From positions 14,113,548 to 14,177,547 of the forward strand of contig OZ024884.1 in NCBI GenBank assembly GCA_964017185.1: a DNA stretch of 64,000 nucleotides, given 5' to 3'. This stretch comes from Rugalucina vietnamica (Eukaryota > Mollusca > Bivalvia > Lucinida > Lucinidae). The translations under genes and the position numbers were made by a program. Of this stretch, positions 1-10,846 are shown in pieces. Position 1 is the first letter of the stretch. Every line of letters begins with the position of its first letter. The notes beneath the pieces were generated by a model, which saw only the letters and a program-made list of their open reading frames with translations, ran no database searches and was not told where the DNA came from.

Positions 1-1856
1 CAATTTATGTCATTTGAAGTTTTGTTTTATGAATATTAACAAACCCTTTCGAATTAAGATGAAAATTACGGACAAAATATGGCGGTATATATAGAAATTC
101 ACACTGATAGCCCTATAGAGCTATAATTGGTATCAAATGATTGCTAGGACAATGTTCGATATAAATCATCAGTGATTTTAAATGTGTGGGCATTAATGAG
201 ATCTTTATAAACAAGAGAAAAAAAAAACAAAAAGGAAGGGGTATACCAGGTCCATATCTCAACTGCTAATTTCCTTAGAGCGCTGAAAATGGTACCAATA
301 GAAAGCAAGGATAATGCACTATTATCATTGAGTCTGATAGCCTAACCATAAGTTTTTAAATTTTGTAAATGTTATATAAAATTTCGAAAATTTGTAGTAT
401 TAGCAGAAAATTGAAGCACTTGCTCCAACAAAATTTATTGAATCTTCGTTGCCAGCACGCATTCCCTGTATATCTCAACACATGGCAATAAAATGTTGTC
501 CTAGCTATAAATTAATGTTATTTTGAGTTCTCTACAGCTATTGGAGGTCGAGATATACGCCATTTTGTTGGTATACCCCATTTGTGTTTCGTTGATTTTC
601 ACTTATTTATATAGATCTCATTATTATCCATACAAAAGAAATAGCTTATAATTTATATATCTAATTATAGTTATAGAATATTGTCCTAGCAACCATTTGG
701 TTCTAATTATAACTCACTAGGTCTATCAGTAGCGAAGATACATGTGCTTTTCTATGTATACCACCTTAGTTTTCCGTAATTTTCGTCTTGATTAGAAAGG
801 TCTTGTTAATATTCATGAAACAAAGAAAATCATATGACTTATATTTTGTAGTATATTGTCCTAGCAATCAATTTTCAGCATGTAAGGGCTTTTGGTTGCC
901 GAGGTCATTTTGTAGGTTTACCCGTTAAATTGTTCCACCTCTTCATTCATATTTATGAAGATTTCATTTAAATTCATGAAACTGATTTTCAGATCATGCT
1001 AATATCAGATGTTAGGGTCATACTACATTGGCATAGCTTCATTTGATACTTCTTTCAGCATCCTTGGTTTGTAAACCGATCTGGTACAAGTGGTTTTGTA
1101 GTATACCCCGTATTTTTCAAGATTTTTCTCCTTTTCCTTATGTGTTTAATTAATTCTCATGAATAAGCAAATTCAACGATTTAAATAAAAGGTATTTAGG
1201 TAAAATTGCTAGGTCCATGCATTCCTATGAGACGAATTATAGTATTCTAGAGCATGCTATTGATGGAATATGACTATTTTTGTAGGTACACCCTGTTCTT
1301 TAGAATCACACTGCACAAGGGATGGGTGTTGAAACTATGAAATTTTATATCATGCAAATTTACAAATGTGTAAATTGTTAAGGATAATATTTTATAGCTT
1401 TAAGGTGGTCCCTCTGACCACACTGGCAGCCATAAGCATTGATATCAGGGATGCAAGATAGATCTTGTACCCATCCAAAACCTTGCAATGACCATAGTTT
1501 TCCCTCTTTTTTCTTCTAGATTTTCAACATTTTTATTAATATTCATGAAGATGCAGATGAGATAATTTTCATCTAGGCCCATGATATCAATAAATTTGTC
1601 TTTTGATTTTACTGGGTCAATAACAAAGTGACACAATTATAATTTGGGCCTGAAATTAGTTTACTTGTGGATTTTTAACGTTTTTTCTGTCTGTTTTCAT
1701 TAAATTTCATGAATATGCAAGAAAAATAATTTACATTATTTATCATATGATAAAAGGGTCATGTCTAATCGTTCAACTGAGACCAGGTTCAATGGTCTAG
1801 GATAAGTAATAGTGGAGACATGACCAATTTTGCATGTACACCTCCATGTTCAATAA
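1..1856. repeat. Foldback element FB-A, left end cut by window
   Basis: Large inverted repeat centred near 405. For example, the stretch at 190-260 is the reverse complement of 545-625. Its right arm runs to about 1856 and the left arm leaves the window at base 1. Both arms consist of degenerate direct repeats of about 180-187 bp. Each unit carries a TTCATGAATATTAA-like segment, a GGGTATACC-like segment, an ATCTCGGCTACC-like segment and GCTAGGACAATATT. The element at 16740-19565 is a second, complete copy. No long open frame is present. The family is not one I recognise. Confidence 0.8.
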
Positions 1857-3059
1857 TAATGTTAACGGTTGCCATGGAAACTATGCGTTTTTTTTTTTTT
1901 TGTTGTTGTTGTTTTTTTTTTTTTTGTTTTTGTTTTTCATAGTGCAAACGAGTTTATCTTTAAAAACAAAACTTCTTTGCATTTCTAAAGTACCAAAGAA
2001 CAATGATGTAATGTTGTAAATTAAAAAACGAAAACTAAAACAAAAGAACAACCGCCAACGACTACCACTGGGGGGTGGGGTAACATTACACCATACTAGA
2101 GGCCATTTTCCATCTAATATACTGTTTAATTGTATAGTTTTCTACCTGATAATAATCTTACGCTATTGTTTGAGTGTAAAGTATAATTCTAAAGAGATAT
2201 TTGTTCAGACAAATATCAAAACAGGAGCACCAGGCGCATTTTCCTCTGACTTCTGCCTATTATAAAAACTACGTTGGGTAGGCGTAAAGATTTCGTCCTA
2301 GGTAAAAAGTGCTACCACAATTTGACCGTACGACGTGCCTAGAAATGTTGTAGAAGGTTCAATTATTTCATATCCACCGTCAAACCTTTTCTGGGAGGTA
2401 AGTTGTGCCAGGTCAAAAACTAAGGCTGGTACAGAAAACAGCCCCTGGTCTAAAAAAGCGTACATCTGATCAATTCTTGGAAATCCTTCAGCAACTAAAC
2501 ACAAAGCTAAAATATGGTCCGACTACAACACAAAGACGGCACAACTTGTATTTTTTTTTATTAAAAATTACTTATGTGTCACGAGAGAGGAGCGAGGTCA
2601 CGAAGTGTATCGGAGTGCAGGTTAGCCAGCTGATCTAGTGTAAGAGGGGCTGTTCGAAATATTTCTAGTGATTTTTTATGAAATGAATGGTGGAATTCAG
2701 ATCTTAAACTAATTTTTGGAAATAAAATGCATGTCTCTAAAAATGTAATATACAATGGATTACATTGACAAATTTGTTTTATTTTGTTTGAAATGCTGAT
2801 TCCGTATCATTTTTTAAACAGAAAATGCCAGCTAATTTGTGACTTTCGACTTTTGAAGTTTTCGCTTCAAACTGCAATAATTTTATTTTATTTTATTTAT
2901 TTATTTTTTTTTTGTGTGTGTGTGTATGATTTCTCTGAAAATTGGCATGCATGACCGAAAAACACTCTTCTTATGGTGTAAAAAAAAATTGTAAATCGAA
3001 TATCTAGTTTTCAAGAAAATGTCAAAACAAAAGTGTATGCGTTAGAAATTTCCTTTGGT
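1857..3059. other. No gene seen; T-rich and simple sequence
   Basis: T-rich tracts occur at 1888-1945, and an ATTT-rich stretch followed by TG repeats occurs at 2878-2925. The short open frames at 2298-2640 overlap on both strands and have no splice or family support. I see nothing else I can name. Confidence 0.6.
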
Positions 3060-3283
3060 GTATATTTATAAGTAAATGTTGTTTGGTTCCAAATATGGCG
3101 TTTTAGTGCTAACACATTGAAGTTCGACGTGGTTTCCACGACGTGCGCCGGGTGACGAAGGGTCATTGTGTTTAATTCATTGTTGTGTCAGTACCATTTT
3201 GAGTAGAACTAGGACTATGCTTAATTATTAATAGCTAAAAGTATGTATTTTCAGATTATTGCATTTTAATTTCTGTGTGACAA
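3060..3283 (-). mobile_element. Partial copy of the 13.5-14.5 kb inverted-repeat element
   Basis: This stretch matches the reverse complement of about 13580-13800, including TGTTTGGTTCCAAA and GCCGGGTGACG versus CCGTCACCCGGGGC. Its terminal sequence (AAAGTCTACGAACTT..CCCAACC) reappears at 3833-3852. A palindromic MITE at about 3346-3832 therefore lies between the body and the end of this copy. The left end of the copy was not found. Confidence 0.6.
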
Positions 3284-3345
3284 GATATCTGATCTTATCT
3301 TCTGATACTGAATCGATCAATTTCTGATCATCACCTCAAAGAAAG

Positions 3346-3832
3346 GCTACGTTCGGGGTTCTCCCAACGGTAAAATCTGCAAATCTACCAATGATACTGT
3401 TGGTACCATTTTTACCAATGGTAACCAGAAAACCCTGAACGCTTTTCTGCTGCCAATGGTACCATTGGTACCATTGGTAGGTCACATGGTGGAATTTTTA
3501 TCATATTGATCAAAACACCTTACTTGTTTTTGTCTTTCTTATTTACTTCATGTATATTGTGTTATTTGTAACATTTCAATTTGCATGTATGACAAAAGTA
3601 TTGCTTATTTATGAAATTCATTATATATCTTTAGGCTCGCCATATTGAATCACGTGACTTTTCCCGCGTTGGTAGAATTGCCCACGCTGTAGTCTGTCTG
3701 CACCATTTGCTGCCGTATGTTGGTAACATTGGTACCAATGGTATTACCAATGGTACCATTGGTAAAACCTTGAACGGAATTTGTCTACCAATAGTACCAT
3801 TTTTACCATTGGAAAAAACTACGAACGCACGC
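3346..3832. mobile_element. Palindromic MITE rich in GGTACCATTGGTA
   Basis: Inverted ends read roughly TACGTTCGGGGTTCTCCC on the left and the complement of a similar sequence (GAAAAAACTACGAACGCA) on the right. Clusters of GGTACCATTGGTA and TACCAATGGTACC occur next to each end at 3395-3482 and 3705-3815. The body has no coding potential. It sits inside a copy of another repeat, so it is probably a secondary insertion. Confidence 0.65.
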
Positions 3833-3852
3833 AAAGTCTACGAACTTATCCC
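3833..3852 (-). mobile_element. Terminal fragment of the 13.5 kb-type element
   Basis: It carries AAAGTCTACGAACTTATCCC, matching the inverted ends of the element at 13509-14529. It is the detached end of the partial copy at 3060-3283. Confidence 0.55.
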
Positions 3853-3874
3853 AACCCAAACAAAAAAGTATAGA

Positions 3875-4043
3875 AGCTTCCGTGGTGCAGTGGTTACGTC
3901 ACTCGCTTTGTAAACCAGGGGTCGCAGGTTCGATCCCGGGCTTCTCCAGTCCGTCGGATGGGACTATAAACCGAGGTCCCGCCTCCATATGACCATAGCT
4001 GTTGGTGAGACGTTAAACCCCAATTAACCAACAAAAAAAAAAA
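3875..4043 (+). mobile_element. tRNA-Thr-like SINE
   Basis: The head resembles a tRNA. It has an A box around GTGGTGCAGTGGTTA, a CTTTGTAAACC anticodon-arm-like segment suggesting Thr(TGT), and a perfect B box GGTTCGATCCC at about 3928. A body with the tail GACCATAGCTGTTGGTGAGA follows, and the element ends in poly(A) at 4031-4043. This layout is typical of Pol III-transcribed molluscan SINEs. No clean target duplication was found. Related tails occur at 44056-44115, 56700-56760 and in minus orientation at 57.0, 57.8 and 62.4 kb. Confidence 0.8.
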
Positions 4044-4129
4044 AATATGTATGCATTTTGTAAATGCAGCGGCCCTAGTCTAGCGCTAGTTCCGAGTTCT
4101 TTCCCTCGGACCACTAATTGGCAGAACGA

Positions 4130-5016
4130 TATACTATACTATACTATACTATACTACTTTATTGTTCATAACATGTACAATTACAAACAGAGTCACAACA
4201 AATGTTGAGCAAATACATGCACATAAAATGAAATGAATGGAGAAAAAAAAAAAGAAAATAATAATAACAACATATGATGCAAAGTGAAAATGAACCATTT
4301 GATCTCAGTCCCGTGAGGTAGAGGCTCTCGGTAGATATTTATTTCTATTTAGTAGAAGTTCATGACAGAATTGAGCACATGCCACGGCTAATTTAGTTGG
4401 AGGATTGATAATGACATATAATTGTGTAAGTTCATTTAGTGTTTTCCATTCTGGAATTATATTAATGATAAATTCATCAAAAATATTTCTTCTATGATTA
4501 AGTTTCTGACATGATATCAAAAAGTGAAGTTCATCTTCTAACTCCAGTGAGCATAATTTACAGATTCGCCTTTCCCTTTCAACTTTGTTGTGTCTGCCTT
4601 TTTCGATTTCAAGTTTATGGGCCGAAATTCTCATTTTAGTGAGAGCTTGTCTAAAGTTATGATTCTTGACAGTTGAAAGGTAAGGAGCTAAAACATAATT
4701 TCTATCAAGATGTTTATAGAAGGCTAATTTGTCGGAGTTTACTAGTTTTTCTTTGTAGAATTCTGAATATTTTGCTTGTAGCTGACTTTTGACTTTCAAT
4801 GACTCTGCTTTAGATAAAATTTGATTTGCGGTGTCCTTGAAGTGTTCGATTTTAATGTTGTTTTTCCGCATAAGAGTTTCAGAATATTTGTGCCATGAAT
4901 AAGTGTTTAATTTTTTACTGCAGTCCACCGCGTCTTGAAGTATTGGTCTATTTGAAGATAAATTATCGAGGTAGTCATGAAATTTAATAATCTTAGTATG
5001 CAAGGGAAGTAATTCG
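4130..5016 (-). mobile_element. 5'-truncated non-LTR retrotransposon (LINE) 3' end
   Basis: Reading on the minus strand, a coding segment (4305-5003) is followed by about 150 bp of 3' UTR. The element then ends in a five-base simple repeat (TATAG)n at 4130-4156, a type of tail used by several LINE clades. The 5' side stops abruptly near 5016, as expected for 5' truncation during target-primed reverse transcription. The clade is not assigned. Confidence 0.75.
4305..5003 (-). CDS. LINE reverse-transcriptase polyprotein, C-terminal fragment
   Basis: An uninterrupted frame of 232 residues remains from a LINE ORF2 product, which would normally exceed 900 residues. No endonuclease or RT catalytic motifs are left. 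Near residues 147-164 there is a zinc-knuckle-like motif CKLC followed by eight residues, then HFLISC, giving the pattern CX2CX8HX4C. This knuckle follows a basic stretch (KGRHNKVERERRICKLC), which is typical of the region downstream of the RT and thumb domains in many molluscan non-LTR elements. The first methionine is internal to the original protein and is not a real start. The fragment is probably inactive because the RT is missing, although the frame itself is intact, suggesting a fairly recent insertion. Confidence 0.7.
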   Translation of the reverse strand: MHTKIIKFHDYLDNLSSNRPILQDAVDCSKKLNTYSWHKYSETLMRKNNIKIEHFKDTANQILSKAESLKVKSQLQAKYSEFYKEKLVNSDKLAFYKHLDRNYVLAPYLSTVKNHNFRQALTKMRISAHKLEIEKGRHNKVERERRICKLCSLELEDELHFLISCQKLNHRRNIFDEFIINIIPEWKTLNELTQLYVIINPPTKLAVACAQFCHELLLNRNKYLPRASTSRD

Positions 5017-6660
5017 TGCCTTTACGTGAAACGTGGTCATACCATAAAAGGCGTGTGGTCAAAACGTGCATCCCAAAGATTTAAAATGTTTTATGTATAT
5101 TAATTTGATGACTCTGAAGCATAAATAATTTGGTACAATGCTTTAATTGCTCGGGAAAGCTCAATAATTGTAAAATGAGCAATTGTGTCGCAATCTTTGT
5201 ATCCAAAACATGTGCCTGGGGCTCCATAATTGATTGGTGTTGAATGAAAAAATATCTCACGGTTTGATTTAGCACACGAAAACAAGCGAAGTGTTATGTT
5301 TTAGCAGAAAATAAATCAGTTGGAAGAGTATAACTGACAGACACCAAAAACCCTCAAAAATAATTCAAAGTTTCTGGAAAACGACAGAATTGATTTTCAA
5401 GTATTATGCATAATTAATCAATTGCCCCTTTCTGAGCCTCAAACGCACTGCGTCACGTAAACTAGACGTCTCGCGCCAATCACAAAGCTCGATAGTAGCA
5501 CAACAAATATTCCACATTTCACACTAATTTTCTGTAAATTATTATGATGTTTTTGCACAAGCAACATGAAGGCCCCTCTTTAAATCGTTATCAGTTATGA
5601 AAATGTATGAAACTTGAATAAATTGCATGCAAAACAAAATCATCACTTGTCTCTTTTCGGGTCGGTTGCCATGTTGGATATTTCTGTACATGTGACTTGT
5701 CAGAGCTAAATTTGTAGCAGGGCCACGAATCGTGGTCGTAATTTTGCCTAAACCCCCTCCATTTTCGGATTTGGGGGCTTCTTTTTTGGATATATGAATA
5801 AATTAAGCTCAAGTCCATCGTGTAGAAATAAAATATTTTTGGAATATTGACCTAAAGGTGGGTAAAAAATTGCAAATATTTGGCACAACTTTGCATAGAC
5901 TCCTGTCGACTCCATATTGGTTATTGCATCAATGAAATGCCCATGAAGTGCCCACATTACGATGTGATTTGCAGAGCCTTCGTAGGCTTCAGAATGTTTT
6001 ATTATACACGAAGTTGTTGTCGATGCTTTAAAGAAGCTGAATTTGTAGTTGTCAGATGTTTTCTTGCTTCAGTTTTCTAATAAAATTCGATTGAATTTTG
6101 GTCAATTTTTGACCTTCGAAGGCGGTGATAATTGAATAAGAGGTGACATTTGACAAATTCTGGCTGCATTTTGACCACGTAATGAACCGTAATCACAATT
6201 ATACATAACCAGACAATTAAAATAATTAGTTCTGAAGCCTAAATCAAGCGTGAAACCTTCAGTACGTGGTCGAAAATTGGGGCACATGCTTGTGATTGAC
6301 AAAGCGGAAAGTGGTCGGTCGCCATTAAAGATGGCGGCGCCCAGGGTTCAGGAAATATTTCTTTTCTTTTTTGCATGTTTGATGCGAATTCTGAGCCATT
6401 TCATAAGCGTGAAAGTGCAAAAATGCATCAAATTGCCTTTTGGCTTTAAGAGAAGCAGACATTGCCCTTTTTAAATTGAGAATAGTGAAATTGGTGAATG
6501 TCCTTGATTTTGCATGTCACCATGGCCCATGCAGGGGTACTTCCTCCTGTAACTGTTGCCTCAGTTTTATTGCTGATTGATCTGGTCGGCAAGCTACTCT
6601 TTTCATCAGAAGAAATCAATATTGGTCACCAGAACTGCACCTTTCCTGCCTTTTTGCTCA
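5017..6660. other. Unassigned repeat-like sequence, no gene seen
   Basis: Short frames occur on both strands without splice or family support. Fragments such as CGTGGTCATACC near 5033 and TACGTGGTCGAAAA near 6262 recur loosely, suggesting old repeat material. I cannot assign it. Confidence 0.5.
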
Positions 6661-6963
6661 TTCGGTCGAGGGTATAACTTTTTTTTATGGCAGTGGCTAT
6701 TTTGCCGGACCCGGCAAAATAGCCCCTAGGAGCTATTTTGCCGGACCCGGCAAAATAGTCCCTAGGAGCTATTTTGCCGGACCCGGTAAAATAGCTATAT
6801 TGGACTTATACGCTATTTTGCCGGACCAAATACTTATTAAAAATTTTATTTCATATTTTGTAGGGTATTCTAATCTACATTTTTGTTTTATTTATCTATC
6901 TATTTATTTTTATGACCCAACTTTGGTTAAGTTGGAAGGGCATTTTGCCTTTGGCTTGTCTGT

Positions 6964-6982
6964 CTGTGTGTGTGTGTGTGTG
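6964..6982 (+). repeat. (TG)n microsatellite
   Basis: Short run of TG dinucleotides inside the 6689-8069 transposon. Confidence 0.9.
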
Positions 6983-7139
6983 TTGGGGTGGGTGTTTTCT
7001 GGTTGGAGTGTATGCCAGTGGGGTTGTGTGCAGAGATGTGGCTGGCTTCAGTCTGTTTGGTCACTTTTTTGAAACTCTGAATGGTGAATGCTAGAGTTTT
7101 GAAATTTTAAATAGACTTATAGCTGATCATGGCTAGTTC

Positions 7140-7460
7140 CAAGAAACTTGAGCACCGACCCTGCTACCCTGGATTCCCAGATGTTCTAGTTTTTTACCTC
7201 TAGCCCCACCCCCACACATGGACCCAAGAGTCTGACACTTACAGGGTACCTAGGGTTTATAAGATATGAACTTAGAGAAGAAACATTAACATTGTAAACA
7301 GCACATTTTGAAGGTGACCTAGACCTCCAACCCCATTCCCCAGCATGGACCCTCTAATCCGAACTCATGGAAACAAAGCAAACCCTATAGGGTACCTATG
7401 GTCCAAATCTGAATTGCTTCCGATGGTTGGTTCATAAGATATACACCACTAGAGAAATTT
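7140..7460 (-). repeat. Two captured ~180-bp satellite units
   Basis: TAAGATATGAACT and TAAGATATACACC start two units about 175 bp apart. The segments CTCTAGCCCCACCCCC, CATGGACCC and AGGGTACCTA match the complement of the tandem array at 25232-25912. They lie wholly inside the transposon at 6689-8069. Confidence 0.75.
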
Positions 7461-8228
7461 TAACCAAAACTTTGACATAAATTCTACGAATGTTACGGAA
7501 TTACAAATAAACATACAAACTAACTAACATACAAACGGAAAAGCAAAAGCTATATACCCATCAGCATAAATGCCGGGGATATAATGACATCAACTGAAAA
7601 TTACCATATCTGCAATACCAATGAGTGTTGATTTCTACAAAGCATATATTCTTGGGGATCATCTGTGTGTATTCTGACTTTAATTTTCAGACCTTTTCAT
7701 TACAATTTTTCTCCTTTTCTTAAGGGATTCCCATTTAAAAAGTCCCAGAATGCCAGCCTTGCTCCCATTTGTATCTGAATAAAGTCTTTTATCAACATTT
7801 TCAGTATGTGTATTCTTATTATAAAACATAATTATCTCAAATAAATAGGTGAATAAAATTAAAAAAAAAAGTAGATAAATAAAATAAATAAAAATATAAA
7901 ATAAAAATTTTACCAAGTTTTTGGTCCGGCAAAATAGCCTATATGTATATTATAGCTATTTTGCCGGGTCCGGCAAAATAGCCTACAGACTATTTTGCCT
8001 TATTTTGCCGGGTCCGGCAAAATAGCCCCTAGGAGCTATTTTGCCGGGTCCGGCAAAATAGCCACTGCCTTTTTTTATTGTATACTGCAGTTATACTGAG
8101 TCGATCAAATTCTGTACAATATGTATACCCCCTTAACCCACATTTATATAGTAACACAATAGGGCAGGTCGACAAGGTACTCTTCTGTGAAAAGAAATCA
8201 ATATCGGTCACCTTAAACGGTATGTATT

Positions 8229-8475
8229 TTTCTCATTCGGTGGAGGTGATAACCTCGGTCATTATCGCTATGCGTTAACCATTTTCAGACGTTGATAAAA
8301 TCGGAATTTGCCCAAAATATTACGTATTTCATACTTTGGAATAAATTATATGCACAAATCTAAAAGAACATGGAATATTCTGATGGAATTTTTCACTTTG
8401 TTTTCATATTTTGCATTCCAAATTTAGTAAGGGCATAGCGATAAACACCGAGTAATGTACCTCGACCGAATGAAG
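8229..8475. repeat. Foldback with ~45-bp arms
   Basis: CTCATTCGGTGGAGGT..ATCGCTATGC at 8232-8272 is the approximate reverse complement of GCATAGCGATAAAC..CTCGACCGAATGAAG at 8433-8475. The loop of about 160 bp is AT-rich. A related half (CTCATTCGGTCGAGGGTATAAC) occurs at 6657-6679, directly before the 6689 transposon. Confidence 0.7.
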
Positions 8476-8526
8476 AAACTTACCTGTATGACGTCATCCC
8501 AACATGCCCTATATCTGAGAATTTTG

Positions 8527-8582
8527 GTTGAGCATCGGATAATTAAACTGAATAATTATAATGACAATTATCCGATGCTCAA
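8527..8582. repeat. Hairpin TTGAGCATCGGATAATT
   Basis: TTGAGCATCGGATAATT and its complement AATTATCCGATGCTCAA are separated by about 22 bases. A third copy of TTGAGCATCGGAT is at 9006, so these may be ends of a short inverted-repeat element. Confidence 0.6.
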
Positions 8583-8589
8583 TGAAAAT

Positions 8590-9164
8590 TGTCGGTCTTT
8601 TTCTAAGATATTGTCACTTTTTTTATTTTGTGCTAATTGCTTTGGCTGGATGGACATGAAATGCACTTGACGGTTCAGTCTTGATCAGAGGTATATAAAT
8701 TACCCTGAAACAAAACACAAAAATGTAAATGCAGCCTAAAACAGGCCCGATTTCTACACAAACCTGTCGGTTTCTGGTACACCTTCATCACGCTCAAATG
8801 GATTCAGACAAAATGCGATAATTCCCCGACCTCATGTTTACACCACAGACGCATGAACATGTAAGACACTGCACACAATTCCCTGATTTTTTATTTTCGT
8901 CCTGGAAGAAGTTATTAACTAAATAACACTGGGCATGCAACAATTGTTTACCTTTTTAGGTGTTCCGATGTGGAACTTTGATCTATTATCTTTCTCACCC
9001 AACAGTTGAGCATCGGATCGTTTGGTAGGCGTGATTATCAGGCCATAATTGAAGTTAAACACACTTCACCTTTACTTTGCACCATTACAATGTCATTTTG
9101 ATTCTTTGTAACGTCAACTATCCCATCATGCATTTTTATCTTGACTTTAGACTGTATGACATTG
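8590..9164. other. No gene seen
   Basis: AT-rich sequence with one extra TTGAGCATCGGAT at 9006. I see no splice-flanked open frame. Confidence 0.5.
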
Positions 9165-9800
9165 TTTTAGCGTATTTGTAATAAATACATAGTTTGTCAG
9201 AAAAGTTCATAGACACATTTAATATTTTTCAGCAGGAAAAGAATGCAGTCAAAATGAATATATCTGGTTTTGCAAAAATATTTCATCAGCAAATAGATGA
9301 AATTTTATGAAAATCTGACCAACAGGACATCTTCTGCAGCCTTTTCTTTGCACCTCCCTGACAGAGAGTGGGCAAGGGCTTTTCAGTGATGTTACTTGAA
9401 GTTTAAATGCTGTTAGTGGGTTATATATATTTTTGATAAGTTCAACAATGTTTCAGATTTTTTCCACATAGTGTCCTTGGATATCAGCACATTTTTATTA
9501 TCTGTATCCAGCTGTCGAATGCAGATCTATACCAACTGTCGCTAAGTTCTCTGATGACCGGTTGAACATATGAAACCATTCTCATGCGCTGAACGTGTCG
9601 GACAAATGCTCTTCCGCCGCCAATTAGCGTCACAGATAGTCTTTCGAGCATCCAAAAATTGACCATGCCGCTTGTAAACTAGTGACTGACAAGCTGATAG
9701 GTTTTTGTTGTTGTTTGTAGCATTTCCATCTTGTTTGTTGGCGATGTATGATTGTTGGCTGTTCTCCGACATCAAATTACACCATTTTTTCAATCAATTT
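9165..9800 (-). mobile_element. Internally deleted mariner/Tc1-like transposon, copy 1
   Basis: The right end shows ACATAGTTTGTCAGAAAAGT near 9187, which recurs inverted in copy 2 at about 63955-63985. On the minus strand the coding remnant runs from an N-terminal helix-turn-helix-like part to the extreme C-terminus with almost nothing between, then the 3' region. The 5' terminal repeat was not found. The relation to copy 2 is clear over about 600 bp. Confidence 0.75.
9442..9795 (-). pseudogene. Mariner-like transposase remnant, N-terminus joined to C-terminus
   Basis: In shifting frames the minus strand reads a segment like KRHGQFLDARKTICD, which corresponds to the WHxRFxxGRxSxxDD stretch just after the HTH of mariner transposases. 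It then reads SWYRSAFDSWIQ and, after a frameshift, CADIQGHYVEKI followed by a stop. The latter is the typical C-terminal end of the family, where a Gly and an aromatic follow the last catalytic helix. About 200 residues that would hold the catalytic aspartates are missing. The copy at 63.4 kb has the same junction. It cannot encode an active enzyme. Confidence 0.7.
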
Positions 9801-9839
9801 TTTCAGATGCACAGATATCAAGCTATACTGCCGCCAAGG

Positions 9840-10035
9840 CCCAAACCAGGGAATAGCCCACAGGGCGACTAGGGAGAAAAAGTCTCCCTAAATGAACAAA
9901 CTTCTCCCAATTATCAGCTGAGGGAGAAGTGAAAATGTATTGTATATGTAGGCTAACCTGAAGTTCAAGTAAAAACTTCTCCCGAGTTTTCTTGGGGAGA
10001 GGCAAAACTTCTCCCTAAATTTTCTGGCTAGTTTG
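9840..10035. repeat. Short repeat with CTTCTCCC boxes
   Basis: AGGGAGAA or CTTCTCCC boxes occur at least six times in both orientations in under 200 bp. This looks like a small dispersed element of unknown type. Confidence 0.45.
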
Positions 10036-10399
10036 AACCCTGCCAAACATTCAGAAAATGTTGTTGATTGAACATTCTTTCAGGATTTAAAGATTTTAAC
10101 GTTACAGCTTACTTCCATGCCGTCTTGCAAGAAAAATCAGAATGTGAAAATCTTCACATTTTATCGCGTTAATCGTTTTGACACTTGCGCAGCGCAGCCC
10201 TATCCTCAATCAGAAAACTGGTCATATCAAGCGTGTTACTATTTCAATTATGCTGCTTGAAATTGTACAAGACACTTCTTCAACAACGCATTACTGTTTG
10301 TTATAGCTAAAGTGATTTTGGCTGGATTTCTACAGTGCAACAGTCTTCACGAAAACTTCAAAACAGCTGCTGGACAGCTGTCTGACAGACTGAAAATTT

Positions 10400-10570
10400 T
10401 TGCTGGTCAGGCCGAAATTAAAAAATTGTTGGTTTGCTGTTTACCGACTGACCCGAATTTTTCCTGCGACCCAATTATTTTTTTTTTTTTTTTGACTTCA
10501 AAAAAAAAAAAAAATTTTTTTCCGACTCGCGCTGATAAGGTCCGGTTTTTAGTCCTGACATTTTCGAAAT
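10400..10570 (+). repeat. Dispersed repeat with AT homopolymers, copy 1
   Basis: TTAAAAAATTGTTGGTTTGC and the following TTTACCGACTGACCCGAATTTTT match the complement of 11580-11640. Poly(T) and poly(A) runs of 15-17 bases lie back to back at 10478-10513 and could form a hairpin. Confidence 0.55.
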
Positions 10571-10846
10571 ACAATAGGTAGTTCGTGTCGCTCATTTAAT
10601 CGATCCGTATCAGCCAACCGCTTTCATTTGTACTGCAATTTTATCAAGCGTTTCTTAAACCAATATCAGGTAGACTGGACATCGAGACTTCAAATGTAAT
10701 ACACTTAAATGGACGTAAAAAAGTGTAAACCCATCTAGGACACATCTGACATGGCCGCTGAGAACGTTAGCTAGCATGTTTTCGATAAAAATCAACAAGA
10801 TCGGCACGGACAGGAGGGCTTATCCGATCATTTAGAACACCATTAG

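Larger units (their letters stand above)
6689..8069. mobile_element. Complete TIR transposon with subterminal repeats, 9-bp TSD
   Basis: The ends are perfect inverted repeats, GGCAGTGGCTATTTTGCCGG and its complement. Each end carries several palindromic subterminal units of about 36 bp (AGCTATTTTGCCGG..CCGGCAAAATAGC). The flanks 6680-6688 and 8070-8078 are both TTTTTTTAT, a 9-bp target duplication, though it is low-complexity. No transposase frame is present. The core at about 7140-7460 holds two units of the roughly 180-bp repeat found at 25.2-25.9 kb, in reverse orientation. The 9-bp duplication would fit Mutator-like or Merlin-type elements, but the superfamily is an inference. Confidence 0.85.
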
